DNA of 42,928 nt from an uncultured Prevotella sp. (GTDB lineage: Bacteria > Bacteroidota > Bacteroidia > Bacteroidales > Bacteroidaceae). Location: the NCBI GenBank assembly GCA_947177775.1, contig CAMWVS010000022.1:1-42928 (forward strand), in the 5' to 3' direction. A program made the translations under genes and the position numbers. This document shows positions 18,107 through 25,610 of the stretch, in pieces; position 1 is the first letter of the stretch, and each line of letters begins with the position of its first letter. The notes under the pieces were generated by a model. The model saw only the letters and a program-made list of their open reading frames with translations, searched no databases and was not told where the DNA came from.

Positions 18107-19213
18107 ATGGATAATATGAAACCGGTAAGCAATATTTGTATCGTGGCGGGTGCACGCCCCAATTTCATCAAGGTCGCCCCCATCGTGCGGGCCATTGCCA
18201 AGGCCCGCGGAGAAGGTTTGGAAATGAGTTGCAGTCTTGTCTATACAGGCAGGGCGGACGACCCTACGCTGGAACAGTCGCTTTTTGACGACCTGAGGAT
18301 AGACCGTCCTGACGTCTGTCTCGGTGTCGACTGCGTCAGTCTCAACGAGCTTACGGGACGTGTGATGGGTGAGTTTGAGGCATATCTCGACACCCACGCA
18401 ACGGATGTCGTCATCGTTGTGGACGACCTCGCGTCAACAATGGCCGTGGCCATCGTTACGAAGAAGCGCGGTGTGAAACTGGCCCACCTCGTGGCCGGCA
18501 CACGTTCGTTTGACATAACCATGCCCAAGGAAATCAACCGGCTTGTCATCGACGGCCTGAGCGACCTGCTTTTCACGGCCGGTTCGGGAGCATGCACGGT
18601 CGTCTCGCGCGAGGGAGCGGATCTCTCTCAGGTCTATATGGTCGGCAATATTCTGATGGACACGCTCCGTTTCAATCACGAAAGGCTTTGCCGTCCGGCC
18701 ATTGTCGATGAAATAGGATTGACGGAGGGCCGATATATCGTCTTCACGCTCAACCGCCGCGCCCTGATGGCCGACCGTGAGAATCTGCGCCGGATGCTTG
18801 AGGCTATGCTTGCGGCCGCCGGTGATGTTCCCGTGGTGGCTCCGTTGCGCGGTGAGGCCCGACGGGTTGTCGAAGAGCTGCTGCCGGAAGGCGCCGGCGG
18901 ATTCCATCTGTCCGGACCGCTGTCTTATCTTGAATTCGGCTGGCTGGCCGCCCATGCCTGCGGTGTGGTCACGGATTCGGGAAATGTGGCGGAGGAAGCG
19001 ACGTTCAACGGAGTGCCCTGCATAACGCTCAACAGCTATACGGAACATGCCGAGACGGTTTCCGTCGGCTCGAATGTGCTCGTCGGCGAGGATGCCGCGA
19101 GGCTCGGCGAGACCGTCGGCGATATGGTAGGAGGCCGCTGGAAGAAATGCGGTCTGCCGGACAGATGGGACGGACGGACGGCCGACAGAATAATAAGAAT
19201 ATTATCATTATGA
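18107..19213 (+). CDS. WecB-family UDP-GlcNAc 2-epimerase homologue with altered active site
   Basis: A 368-residue protein with the GT-B-like fold signatures of non-hydrolysing UDP-N-acetylglucosamine 2-epimerases: GARPNFIKVAPIVRAIA near the N-terminus, VAGTRSFDITMPKEINR, VGNILMDTL, and VVTDSGNVAEEATFNGVPC in the C-terminal half. Against E. coli WecB from memory, the catalytic D95 is kept (D107). E117 becomes V129 (HLVAGTR for HVEAGLR), E131 becomes K141 (PKEINR for PEEANR) and H213 becomes N216 (TLNRRAL for TGHRRES). It is therefore doubtful that it performs the standard epimerisation to UDP-ManNAc. It stands alone between a glycosidase operon and a B12 locus, with no ManNAc dehydrogenase nearby. 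An alternative start exists at 18116. Confidence 0.8.
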   Translation: MDNMKPVSNICIVAGARPNFIKVAPIVRAIAKARGEGLEMSCSLVYTGRADDPTLEQSLFDDLRIDRPDVCLGVDCVSLNELTGRVMGEFEAYLDTHATDVVIVVDDLASTMAVAIVTKKRGVKLAHLVAGTRSFDITMPKEINRLVIDGLSDLLFTAGSGACTVVSREGADLSQVYMVGNILMDTLRFNHERLCRPAIVDEIGLTEGRYIVFTLNRRALMADRENLRRMLEAMLAAAGDVPVVAPLRGEARRVVEELLPEGAGGFHLSGPLSYLEFGWLAAHACGVVTDSGNVAEEATFNGVPCITLNSYTEHAETVSVGSNVLVGEDAARLGETVGDMVGGRWKKCGLPDRWDGRTADRIIRILSL

Positions 19214-19237
19214 CGCTTTTTAAGTGAAAAATGTGTA

Positions 19238-19245
19238 TCTTTGCA
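19238..19245 (+). promoter_or_regulatory. -7 element of the cobalamin uptake operon
   Basis: TATCTTTG matches TAnnTTTG and sits immediately upstream of the riboswitch, so transcription would begin close to the aptamer's 5' end. No strong -33 TTTG is present. Confidence 0.65.
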
Positions 19246-19248
19246 CAC

Positions 19249-19413
19249 GCAAATATGGTTCACCGTTGAGTGATTAAAAGGGAACGGGGTGGAAATCCCC
19301 GACAGGCCCGCTGCTGTGAACCGCCTTTCATGGGCAGAATAACGTGTCACTGGCCGTTTGGCCGGGAAGACATTCTGTCTGGGCGGAAAGTCAGAAGACC
19401 TGCCATTGCACGT
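19249..19413 (+). ncRNA. Cobalamin (adenosylcobalamin-type) riboswitch
   Basis: The conserved B12 box is clear at 19388-19405 (AAGTCAGAAGACCTGCCA). Upstream are the typical core stretch GGGAACGGGGTGGAAATCCC, CGCTGCTGTGAACC and GTCACTGG. The ends pair imperfectly (ACGCAA and ATGG near 19249-19260 with CCATTGC and CGT near 19403-19413). Downstream, AATCT and AGATT within 19414-19460 can form an expression-platform hairpin. Such elements switch off cobalamin transport genes when B12 is abundant, and the three following genes fit this. Confidence 0.93.
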
Positions 19414-19485
19414 CCTTCTTGGTAATCTCGTGGAACAGATTGTGAAGGTTCAAGGTACAGATATTTTTTTCTGAAAAGTTTATTT

Positions 19486-21225
19486 ATGAGAAAACATTTA
19501 CTTTTGTTGTCTGCCGCATTTGCTGTGTCTGCGGCAGTGTCCGGCCAAAAGATGACCGACAGTGAATCCTACAGCAAGTATATTCTTGCCGTGGATGAGT
19601 ATGTTCCGGCTCCGGGACAGTTTGTCAACGTCATTCCGAAATATGAAGAGGGTGACGATGCCGCCGCAATGGTGGCCAAATGCACCGCCGCATTGGCTGA
19701 AAATAATTCCGGCATGATTACCCTCGGAGCATACGGCGGATACGTTACGTTCCATTTTGACCACAGTATTGCAAATATCCCGGGAGAGTCAGATTTCTAC
19801 ATAAAGGGCAACGCCACCAAGGGCGGAGCAGAGCCGGGTGTGGTCATGGTCTCTAAGGATGTCAACGGAAACGGTCTGCCGGACGACGAGTGGTACGAAC
19901 TGGCAGGAAGTGTGGATGTGGACAGCGTAGGAAAAGTTGTCTACGGCTATTCCATAACGTATACTCCAGACCCGATGAACAACATTCCGTGGACAGACAG
20001 CCGCGGTCAGAGCGGAACGGTTGACCGCAATTCGTTCCACGCCCAGGAATATTTCCCGCAGTGGATGGACAGCCCGCTGACATTCACCGGTACGCTCCTG
20101 CCTTCAAACTGCCATAACACGGGAACGGAAGAGCGGCCCAACTGGGTTCTGAACAGTTTCAGGTATGGTTATGTAGACAACGTGGCTAATACCGATATTC
20201 CCGGTTGCAGTTTTGACATCAGCTGGGCAGTAGACGGCGAACGCCGTCCGGTAGACCTCGATTTCGTTGATTTCGTTCGCGTCTACAACGGTATGAACCA
20301 GAAGTGCGGCTGGGTAGGTGAGACATCTACGGAGGTTTCGGGCGCAGAAGACCTCCATCCGGAAAAATCAATCGCCGCTATCATAGCTTCGGAGACACGT
20401 ACAGCGACGTTCGAGGAGATTTCCCTCGGAGAGGAAAGCTACTGGAACGGCTCCGACATGAAGGGCACAGAGGATGCCGGCGACTATGGCACGACGGTCT
20501 ATAGGAACTCATTCGTGAGCGGTTCGTTCCGTTTCAACAATACATATAACGCCACATGGGGTTCCTGGTCCGGCTTTGCCGTGTCCAATCAGACATCGGT
20601 TGTGTTCAACAGTTACGACGATCAGTATCACAGTTCGGTTGGTCACGGCTATGATAATTCAGCCAATTATGCCGTAGTGTTTTCTTACGGCGAGACCGCA
20701 GAGGTGATGAACAAGCCGGAAGGTGATGTTGTCAGCGGCTTCTATGTGGCCAATGCCGCCGCCAATGTCAACGCCTATCTGAACGGTGACGGCATGACGG
20801 ACAAGTTTGTGGCGGGCGACTGGTGCAAGCTCACCGTCACAGGCCGCCACGCCGACGGTACTACATCCGACGTTGAGGTCTATCTCGCCGACTACCGTGC
20901 GGCCGATGAGGCTTCGCATTATTATATAGACTACTGGCAGTGGGTTGATCTCACCCCGCTCGGAAAGGTGAAGGAACTGTCTTTCGCCGTGACGAGCAGT
21001 CACAACAATGACTGGGGCATGACTACGCCGGGCTATTTCTGCATGGACAATCTCAACGGAGAAAAGGATGAGACGGCCGGTATCTGCAGCCGCGCGGCTG
21101 TTGCATCTGAGGCTATGCCTGCCGCACGCTATTCGCTGGATGGCCGCCGGATGACTGCTCCGCGCCGCGGAGTGAACATTGTCCGCATGTCCGACGGAAC
21201 GGTGCGCAAGGTTTTCGTAAAGTGA
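19486..21225 (+). CDS. DUF4465-like secreted surface protein of the cobalamin locus
   Basis: A 579-residue secreted protein with signal peptide (HLLLLSAAFAVSAAVSGQ). The first half contains ITLGAYGGYVTFHFDHSI and LPDDEWYELAGSV, typical of Bacteroidetes cell-surface beta-sandwich proteins. The second half (about 300-540, with SGFAVSNQTSVVFNSY, ANAAANVNAYLNGDGM and YYIDYWQWVDLTPLG) looks like DUF4465. The last about 30 residues (RYSLDGRRM...VRKVFVK) resemble the short C-terminal tails on secreted Prevotella proteins. It lies directly behind the cobalamin riboswitch and 1 nt before a BtuF-like gene, so a cobamide-capturing or accessory role is a good inference. A relation to the Bacteroides B12-binding accessory proteins (BtuG/BtuH) cannot be decided here. 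Confidence 0.75.
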   Translation: MRKHLLLLSAAFAVSAAVSGQKMTDSESYSKYILAVDEYVPAPGQFVNVIPKYEEGDDAAAMVAKCTAALAENNSGMITLGAYGGYVTFHFDHSIANIPGESDFYIKGNATKGGAEPGVVMVSKDVNGNGLPDDEWYELAGSVDVDSVGKVVYGYSITYTPDPMNNIPWTDSRGQSGTVDRNSFHAQEYFPQWMDSPLTFTGTLLPSNCHNTGTEERPNWVLNSFRYGYVDNVANTDIPGCSFDISWAVDGERRPVDLDFVDFVRVYNGMNQKCGWVGETSTEVSGAEDLHPEKSIAAIIASETRTATFEEISLGEESYWNGSDMKGTEDAGDYGTTVYRNSFVSGSFRFNNTYNATWGSWSGFAVSNQTSVVFNSYDDQYHSSVGHGYDNSANYAVVFSYGETAEVMNKPEGDVVSGFYVANAAANVNAYLNGDGMTDKFVAGDWCKLTVTGRHADGTTSDVEVYLADYRAADEASHYYIDYWQWVDLTPLGKVKELSFAVTSSHNNDWGMTTPGYFCMDNLNGEKDETAGICSRAAVASEAMPAARYSLDGRRMTAPRRGVNIVRMSDGTVRKVFVK

Positions 21226-21226
21226 T

Positions 21227-22351
21227 ATGAGACAAATCGTTTATATATTCGCCGTCTGTCTTCTGTTCCTGTCTTGCGGGAACGGAAGACAGACGGCTGC
21301 GTTTGGAGAGGGCGACACCGTCGTGTTCCGCTACGCGCGGCTGATAGAGGCGGTGCGTTATGACGGCTTTACGGTCGTGCGCATGGCCGACCCGTGGAAT
21401 AAGGGCCGCACGCTCCACACCTACGTGCTCGTTCCCAGCAGTGCCGGAGAGGTTGACGGGCTGCCCGAGGGTACCGTTGTCCGCACGCCGTTGCGCCGTG
21501 CCGTTCCCTTTTCGACAGTCCATGCCGCCCTCGCCATAGACCTCCGGCGTCAGAAGTCCATCGCCGGCATGGCCGATATGGCGTATGTCAAGCTGCCTTA
21601 CATACGCCGTGAGTGTCGAGCCGGGCGGATTGCCGATGTCGGAAGCTCGCTGAATCCAGACATCGAAAAACTGATCGACATACGTCCGGACGCCGTTCTG
21701 GTGTCGCCGTTCGAGAACAGCGGAGGCTACGGAAAGCTGGAGGAGACGGGCATACCGCTCGTGGAATGTCCTGACTACATGGAAACCTCTGCTCTCGGAC
21801 GGGCAGAATGGATGCGTTTCTTCGGTATGCTCTTTGGTGCTGAGGCCACGGCCGATTCCCTGTTTGCCGTTGTCGACAGCAGCTATCAGTCGCTACGGAA
21901 CAAGGTTATGCTCTCGTCAACGTGCCGCACGGTCCTTGTCGACAAGATGGCAGGGTCGGTATGGTATATGCCGGGCGGTCAGAGCACGTTCGGGACGATG
22001 TTGGCGGAGGCCGGTTTCAGCTATGCTTTTTCCGACGATACCCACAGCGGAAGCCTTGCCCTGCCTTTCGAGACTGTGCTCAACGAATGTGGTGATGCCG
22101 ACATCTGGCTATTCCGTCACAGCTGCCGGCGGCCTATGACATACGCAGAGCTTTATTCGGAATATCACGGTTACGGCCGTATGCGTCCGTTCCGCGAGCG
22201 CCGTTGCTACGGATGCAATGTCGAGACGTCGCTGTTTTTTGAGGAGACGCCATTCCGCCCGGACTATCTGCTGGGCGATCTCATCCGTATATCCCATCCG
22301 GAGATACCGGTACCGGGCGAAATGAGATATTTCCGGAAAGTGAAAGAGTAG
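21227..22351 (+). CDS. btuF: BtuF-like cobalamin/iron-siderophore-binding lipoprotein
   Basis: A 374-residue periplasmic substrate-binding protein of the BtuF/FepB class. The N-terminus IFAVCLLFLSCGNG has a lipobox (LSCG), so it is membrane-anchored. The class III binding-protein core is visible in RIADVGSSLNPDIEKLIDIR, PDAVLVSPFENSGGYGKLEE and TGIPLVECPDYMETSALGR, then the long backbone helix and PGGQSTFGTMLAEAGFSYAF. It starts 1 nt after the preceding stop and lies under the cobalamin riboswitch, which argues for a cobamide rather than a siderophore as ligand. It would hand the ligand to the permease encoded at 22470. Confidence 0.82.
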   Translation: MRQIVYIFAVCLLFLSCGNGRQTAAFGEGDTVVFRYARLIEAVRYDGFTVVRMADPWNKGRTLHTYVLVPSSAGEVDGLPEGTVVRTPLRRAVPFSTVHAALAIDLRRQKSIAGMADMAYVKLPYIRRECRAGRIADVGSSLNPDIEKLIDIRPDAVLVSPFENSGGYGKLEETGIPLVECPDYMETSALGRAEWMRFFGMLFGAEATADSLFAVVDSSYQSLRNKVMLSSTCRTVLVDKMAGSVWYMPGGQSTFGTMLAEAGFSYAFSDDTHSGSLALPFETVLNECGDADIWLFRHSCRRPMTYAELYSEYHGYGRMRPFRERRCYGCNVETSLFFEETPFRPDYLLGDLIRISHPEIPVPGEMRYFRKVKE

Positions 22352-22469
22352 GGGGGAGGAACGTGTACGTGATGTAGTCTCTCTTCCCGTGGGATGGCGG
22401 CTGCATGCTGCTTCTGTAAAGAATGGGACTTTTGATGTCTTTTACTAAATAAAAAAATCCTATCAGAGA

Positions 22470-23480
22470 ATGAATAAAGGTTCGGTCTACTGTCTGACGG
22501 CGGTCCTGCTGGCGGCATCGCTTTTTGCTGTCAACCTATGCGTAGGGGCTGTCCGGATTCCTCTTCATGATGTTTTCAGTGTCCTCTTCGGCACGGGGGA
22601 AGTCCGGGAGAGCTGGCGGTTTATCGTTGTCGGCTCACGTCTGCCGCAGGCCATCACCGCAATGCTGTCCGGCGGGGCGCTTGCCGTGAGCGGCCTGATG
22701 CTCCAGACGGCTTTCCGCAATCCGCTGGCCGACCCATCCGTGTTCGGTATCAGCAGCGGGGCGGGGCTTGGCGTTGCGCTTGTCATACTCTTTCTCGGCG
22801 GCAGCGTCCCGCCCGGAGCATTCTCGCTGACGGGCTTCGCCGCAATTTTTGTCGCCGCTTTCGCCGGTGCCATGGTCGTGATGGCCGTCATATTCTTCTT
22901 TTCCACCGTCGTGCGCAACAACACAACGTTGCTCATCATCGGCATTATGATAGGCTATCTTTCGTCTTCAGCCGTCTCGCTTCTCAACTTTTTTGCCACA
23001 GCCGAGGGCGTCAAGTCCTATCTTGTCTGGGGACTTGGCAATTTCGGAGGAGTCACGATGTCGCAGATGCCCGTTTTCTCAGCCATTGTCCTCGGCGGGC
23101 TTATTGCCGCCCTGCTGATGGTCAAACCGCTCAATGTCCTGCTGCTCGGTGACCGCTATGCCGAAAATCTTGGTGTCAATATATGTATGGTCCGGAACGG
23201 TCTGCTCATAATCACTGGCGTTCTCACGGCCATCGTCACTGCCTTCTGCGGTCCTGTAGCCTTCATCGGCCTTGCCGTTCCCCATGTCGCGCGCCTGCTC
23301 ACGACTACCGACGACCACCGTATTCTCATGCCGGCCACGATTCTGACAGGCGCAGTCGTCGCCCTGCTGTGCAACGTGCTCTGCGTCCTTCCCGGCGACG
23401 GGGGCATAATTCCCCTCAACGCAGTGACGCCGCTGCTCGGTGCACCGGTGATCATCTATGTGATAGTGAAAAGCCGGTAG
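22470..23480 (+). CDS. btuC: BtuC-like FecCD-family ABC permease
   Basis: A 336-residue polytopic permease of the FecCD/BtuC family with about ten hydrophobic segments. Signatures include SRLPQAITAMLSGGALAVSG, NPLADPSVFGISSGAGLGVA, and VAFIGLAVPHVARLLTTTDD with the coupling helix that contacts the ATPase. It imports a cobamide (or siderophore) across the inner membrane. The gene is 118 nt behind btuF, a gap without a recognisable promoter. No ATP-binding subunit (BtuD) follows; the next 1.3 kb is non-coding, so the ATPase must be encoded elsewhere. Confidence 0.88.
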   Translation: MNKGSVYCLTAVLLAASLFAVNLCVGAVRIPLHDVFSVLFGTGEVRESWRFIVVGSRLPQAITAMLSGGALAVSGLMLQTAFRNPLADPSVFGISSGAGLGVALVILFLGGSVPPGAFSLTGFAAIFVAAFAGAMVVMAVIFFFSTVVRNNTTLLIIGIMIGYLSSSAVSLLNFFATAEGVKSYLVWGLGNFGGVTMSQMPVFSAIVLGGLIAALLMVKPLNVLLLGDRYAENLGVNICMVRNGLLIITGVLTAIVTAFCGPVAFIGLAVPHVARLLTTTDDHRILMPATILTGAVVALLCNVLCVLPGDGGIIPLNAVTPLLGAPVIIYVIVKSR

Positions 23481-23639
23481 GCGGTTTTCTGATTATGAAT
23501 TCTGAATTATAAACTATTAGCCGGAAATTTGGGATATTGTGTTTGAGACGCCACAATGTGACGGCTCTGCATTGCGTTCCCATTACACGAACTTTCTTGG
23601 TTCTTTAATTTTACAAAATTCTGTCTGCCATTTTTTTCA

Positions 23640-23925
23640 TTTTAGCCCGTTTTCTGGCCTTTTTGATGCTTTTCCGGCTCGTTCCGACCCTGTTTTTTGC
23701 ATGATAAAGCGTGTCCGGCAGTCCCGTAAGGCCCTTACGGCTTTTCAGGAGCGCAGATTTTCGCCGTTTTCTGATGCTGAATTTTGTCAAGAAAAGCTAT
23801 CGTTTCTTTGCCGTAAGGCCCTCCTTGCCCTGCAACGGGGCTGTTGTCGCATTGCAACGGTGGCCCCGTTGCAATGCCGTAAGGGCCCCGCTGCATCCCC
23901 GTAAGGCCCTTACGGCAAGACTCCA
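23640..23925 (+). repeat. Interspersed palindromic repeat, copy B
   Basis: This is the second copy of the element at 250-525, in the opposite orientation. It contains two near-perfect palindromes, CCGTAAGGCCCTTACGG (23724-23740 and 23899-23915), and an 11-bp stem TGCAACGGGGC/GCCCCGTTGCA around 23831 and 23873. It lies in the non-coding stretch after btuC and before the Ter island. Open frames through it are translations of the repeat, not genes. The sequence from 23926 to about 24180 shows nothing recognisable. Confidence 0.7.
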
Positions 23926-24186
23926 CGTCTCCGTCGGAAAACCACGGGATTGCCTCCTTCTGTAAATGTCTGTAATAGAGGTAGTTATGAAATATGTAAA
24001 TATAATTTCACGAGGACCCCTAAAATTTGATACGCTCATGCTTGCGATATTTGCGCCCGCGGCCGAAAAAAATCAGAAAGTCCTCACTCTCGTGGGGCTT
24101 AAATTCAGAAAAAAGAAGACATGATGTGTTGCGGTTTTCATGATACGCAGCTTTCGTCCTTTCGTGGAAGTCTTTTGTCTTGGTTC

Positions 24187-24252
24187 ATCCGACATTTGGG
24201 GTAATATCACAGGAATAACCTTAATTCTGTGTTGTAGCTCCACATGTCGGAT
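24187..24252 (+). other. Composite hairpin upstream of the antiterminator leader
   Basis: ATCCGACAT (24187-24195) pairs with ATGTCGGAT (24244-24252). Inside lies a second hairpin, CACAG...CTGTG with AAT/ATT separated by a bulge. T-rich sequence follows. It could be a terminator insulating the Ter island from upstream transcription, or a remnant of another element. Confidence 0.4.
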
Positions 24253-24353
24253 CTTTTGCTGTTTTGATATGACAAAAAACATTTTTTTTCTTAAATGCTT
24301 AGTTTATTAAAAGATTTGTTTAACATTTATTTTTTAGTCTAAGAGAAATTGTA

Positions 24354-24361
24354 TAATTTTG
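24354..24361 (+). promoter_or_regulatory. Putative -7 element for the antiterminator leader
   Basis: TAATTTTG matches TAnnTTTG in a very AT-rich stretch, about 70 nt before the structured leader and 498 nt before the NusG-type start. No clear -33 element was found. Confidence 0.45.
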
Positions 24362-24429
24362 TCTTTGGATTATCATGTCTCAATTTTAATATTGAGTCAA
24401 GACGAGTTCTTGTAAAAAATAATATGAGA

Positions 24430-24800
24430 CAGCTCACGCCGTGTGGAGCATGGTGAAATCGAAAGACTTTCTATGCGAAGCGGGTTTGGGTGGGACGATA
24501 ATTCAAGACATATTGAAGGCGTTTACTCGACGCTCTGTTTAAGACAGTCTGTAATCTAGCAAATTAACAGTTAATTGTTGTCTTGAACGTAGCAACGGTA
24601 GATGTCCGGGGGTGTGATTACATCAATCCCATGGAGACCTTGTAAGCATATATTGTACCCGTATGGGAGCAGTGTGTCTGTTTACTGAGGTCTCTTAACG
24701 GAGGCGTATATCATATCGGCGTGGGCTCTAACGTTGTCTGTTCAACAACAATAGGCAATTGCTAGAGCCTCAGACTGTGGGACGGACGGCGGGACGACTC
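24430..24800 (+). ncRNA. Long structured 5' leader of the UpxY/NusG-type gene
   Basis: About 370 nt without a credible reading frame but rich in complementary segments. GCATGG (24448-24453) pairs with CTATGC (24471-24476) over a GAAA loop; TTCAAGACA (24502-24510) with TGTCTTGAA (24579-24587); GGGCTCTA (24723-24730) with TAGAGCCT (24763-24770). TCCCAT (24627-24632) with ATGGGA (24663-24668) crosses GGAGACCT (24633-24640) with AGGTCTCT (24688-24695), which implies a pseudoknot or alternative folds. Long untranslated leaders precede UpxY antiterminator genes in Bacteroides, so a recruitment or autoregulatory role is inferred. No known RNA family was recognised. Confidence 0.5.
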
Positions 24801-24858
24801 ACGCTTTCTTTTTGTGTCTGCGTATCAAGTCAAGTCTTTGATAAGGTACCATCACGAT

Positions 24859-25593
24859 ATGGAAAAATATTGCGCCAGATCAGATGTAAAATGCATAGTA
24901 GGAGCCGGCCGGTCTCCTCTAAGCGCTGGACTTACCTCCAACGCCCTCCCCGAAGTTCAAAAGCCTATCAAACCTACGAACTCACAAACAGGGGTGTCCA
25001 CCAATAATGTCTTGTTAGAAACTTCAATTACCACTAATAGAAAATCAACAGATACTCCCCAATGGTATGCTCTTCGCACAACATACGGCAGAGAGAAAAA
25101 GGCATACGATTACCTAACAAGTAGAAATGTGACAGCTTTTTACCCTACGCTGAAGAGCATAAAGATGGTTGACGGAAAACGCATAACCATTGAAGAGTCG
25201 CGTATTCCGAACATTTTTTTTGCTTATGGAACCGAAGAAGAACTAAAGACTTTTGTTTACGACAACATTAACCTCCCCTACCTTCGCTTTTATTATCAAC
25301 ATACCCACGTCGTTGGCAACAAGATTGTCAAGGTGCCATTAGTCGTACCAGACAACCAAATGAACAGCCTAAAGATAATTTGTGCTGCTGATTCAGATGA
25401 TATAGTAGCTTCGACAGAAGTGGTTGAAAAATTCAAGTCAGGTCAAAAGGTGCGAATAATAGATGGAAAGTTTAAAGGAGTTGTCGGAGTGGTTGCACGT
25501 TATCATAGCCAACAACGTGTAGGTATTATAATCAACGGACTTCTGACTGTGTGCACTGCGTTTGTTCCGAGCGCATTTATTGAAAAAACATAA
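24859..25593 (+). CDS. UpxY-family NusG-type transcription antiterminator
   Basis: A specialised NusG paralogue of about 244 residues. The NGN domain begins QWYALRTTYGREKKAYDYL (about residue 65) and runs through RIPNIFFAYGTEEELKTF. A KOW-like C-terminal segment is KSGQKVRIIDGKFKGVVGVV. The N-terminal about 60 residues are extra, low-complexity and Ser/Thr-rich. The ATG at 24859 is preferred; a GTG at 24814 would add 15 residues. UpxY proteins normally travel with RNA polymerase through long capsule operons. Here the gene has a long structured leader and sits 17 nt before the first gene of a Ter island, so the likely client is the Ter operon instead. Confidence 0.85.
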   Translation: MEKYCARSDVKCIVGAGRSPLSAGLTSNALPEVQKPIKPTNSQTGVSTNNVLLETSITTNRKSTDTPQWYALRTTYGREKKAYDYLTSRNVTAFYPTLKSIKMVDGKRITIEESRIPNIFFAYGTEEELKTFVYDNINLPYLRFYYQHTHVVGNKIVKVPLVVPDNQMNSLKIICAADSDDIVASTEVVEKFKSGQKVRIIDGKFKGVVGVVARYHSQQRVGIIINGLLTVCTAFVPSAFIEKT

Positions 25594-25610
25594 ATTAAAA
25601 AGTTTGAATC

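Noticed and set aside
23539..23965. Plus-strand open frames of 121 and 84 codons after btuC
   Set aside because: Same repeat element as at 250-525; two frames open at once and no coding signature.
24187..24252. Invertible promoter like those before Bacteroides capsule loci
   Set aside because: The 9-bp arms do not flank the -7 element at 24354, and no invertase gene is in the window.
24073..24282. 69-codon minus-strand open frame upstream of the antiterminator leader
   Set aside because: Runs through a nested hairpin (24187-24252), no promoter or family; probably chance.
24550..24562. TGTAATCTAGCAA as a further Ter operator site
   Set aside because: It matches site 1 at 11 of 13 positions, but there is no site 2 at 43 bp and no -7 box at 86 bp; it lies inside the leader RNA.
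24430..24800. tmRNA, RNase P RNA, 6S RNA or group II intron
   Set aside because: No tRNA-like ends, no RNase P core sequence, and the GAAA-capped hairpin at 24448-24476 lacks the AGC triad and bulge of an intron domain V.
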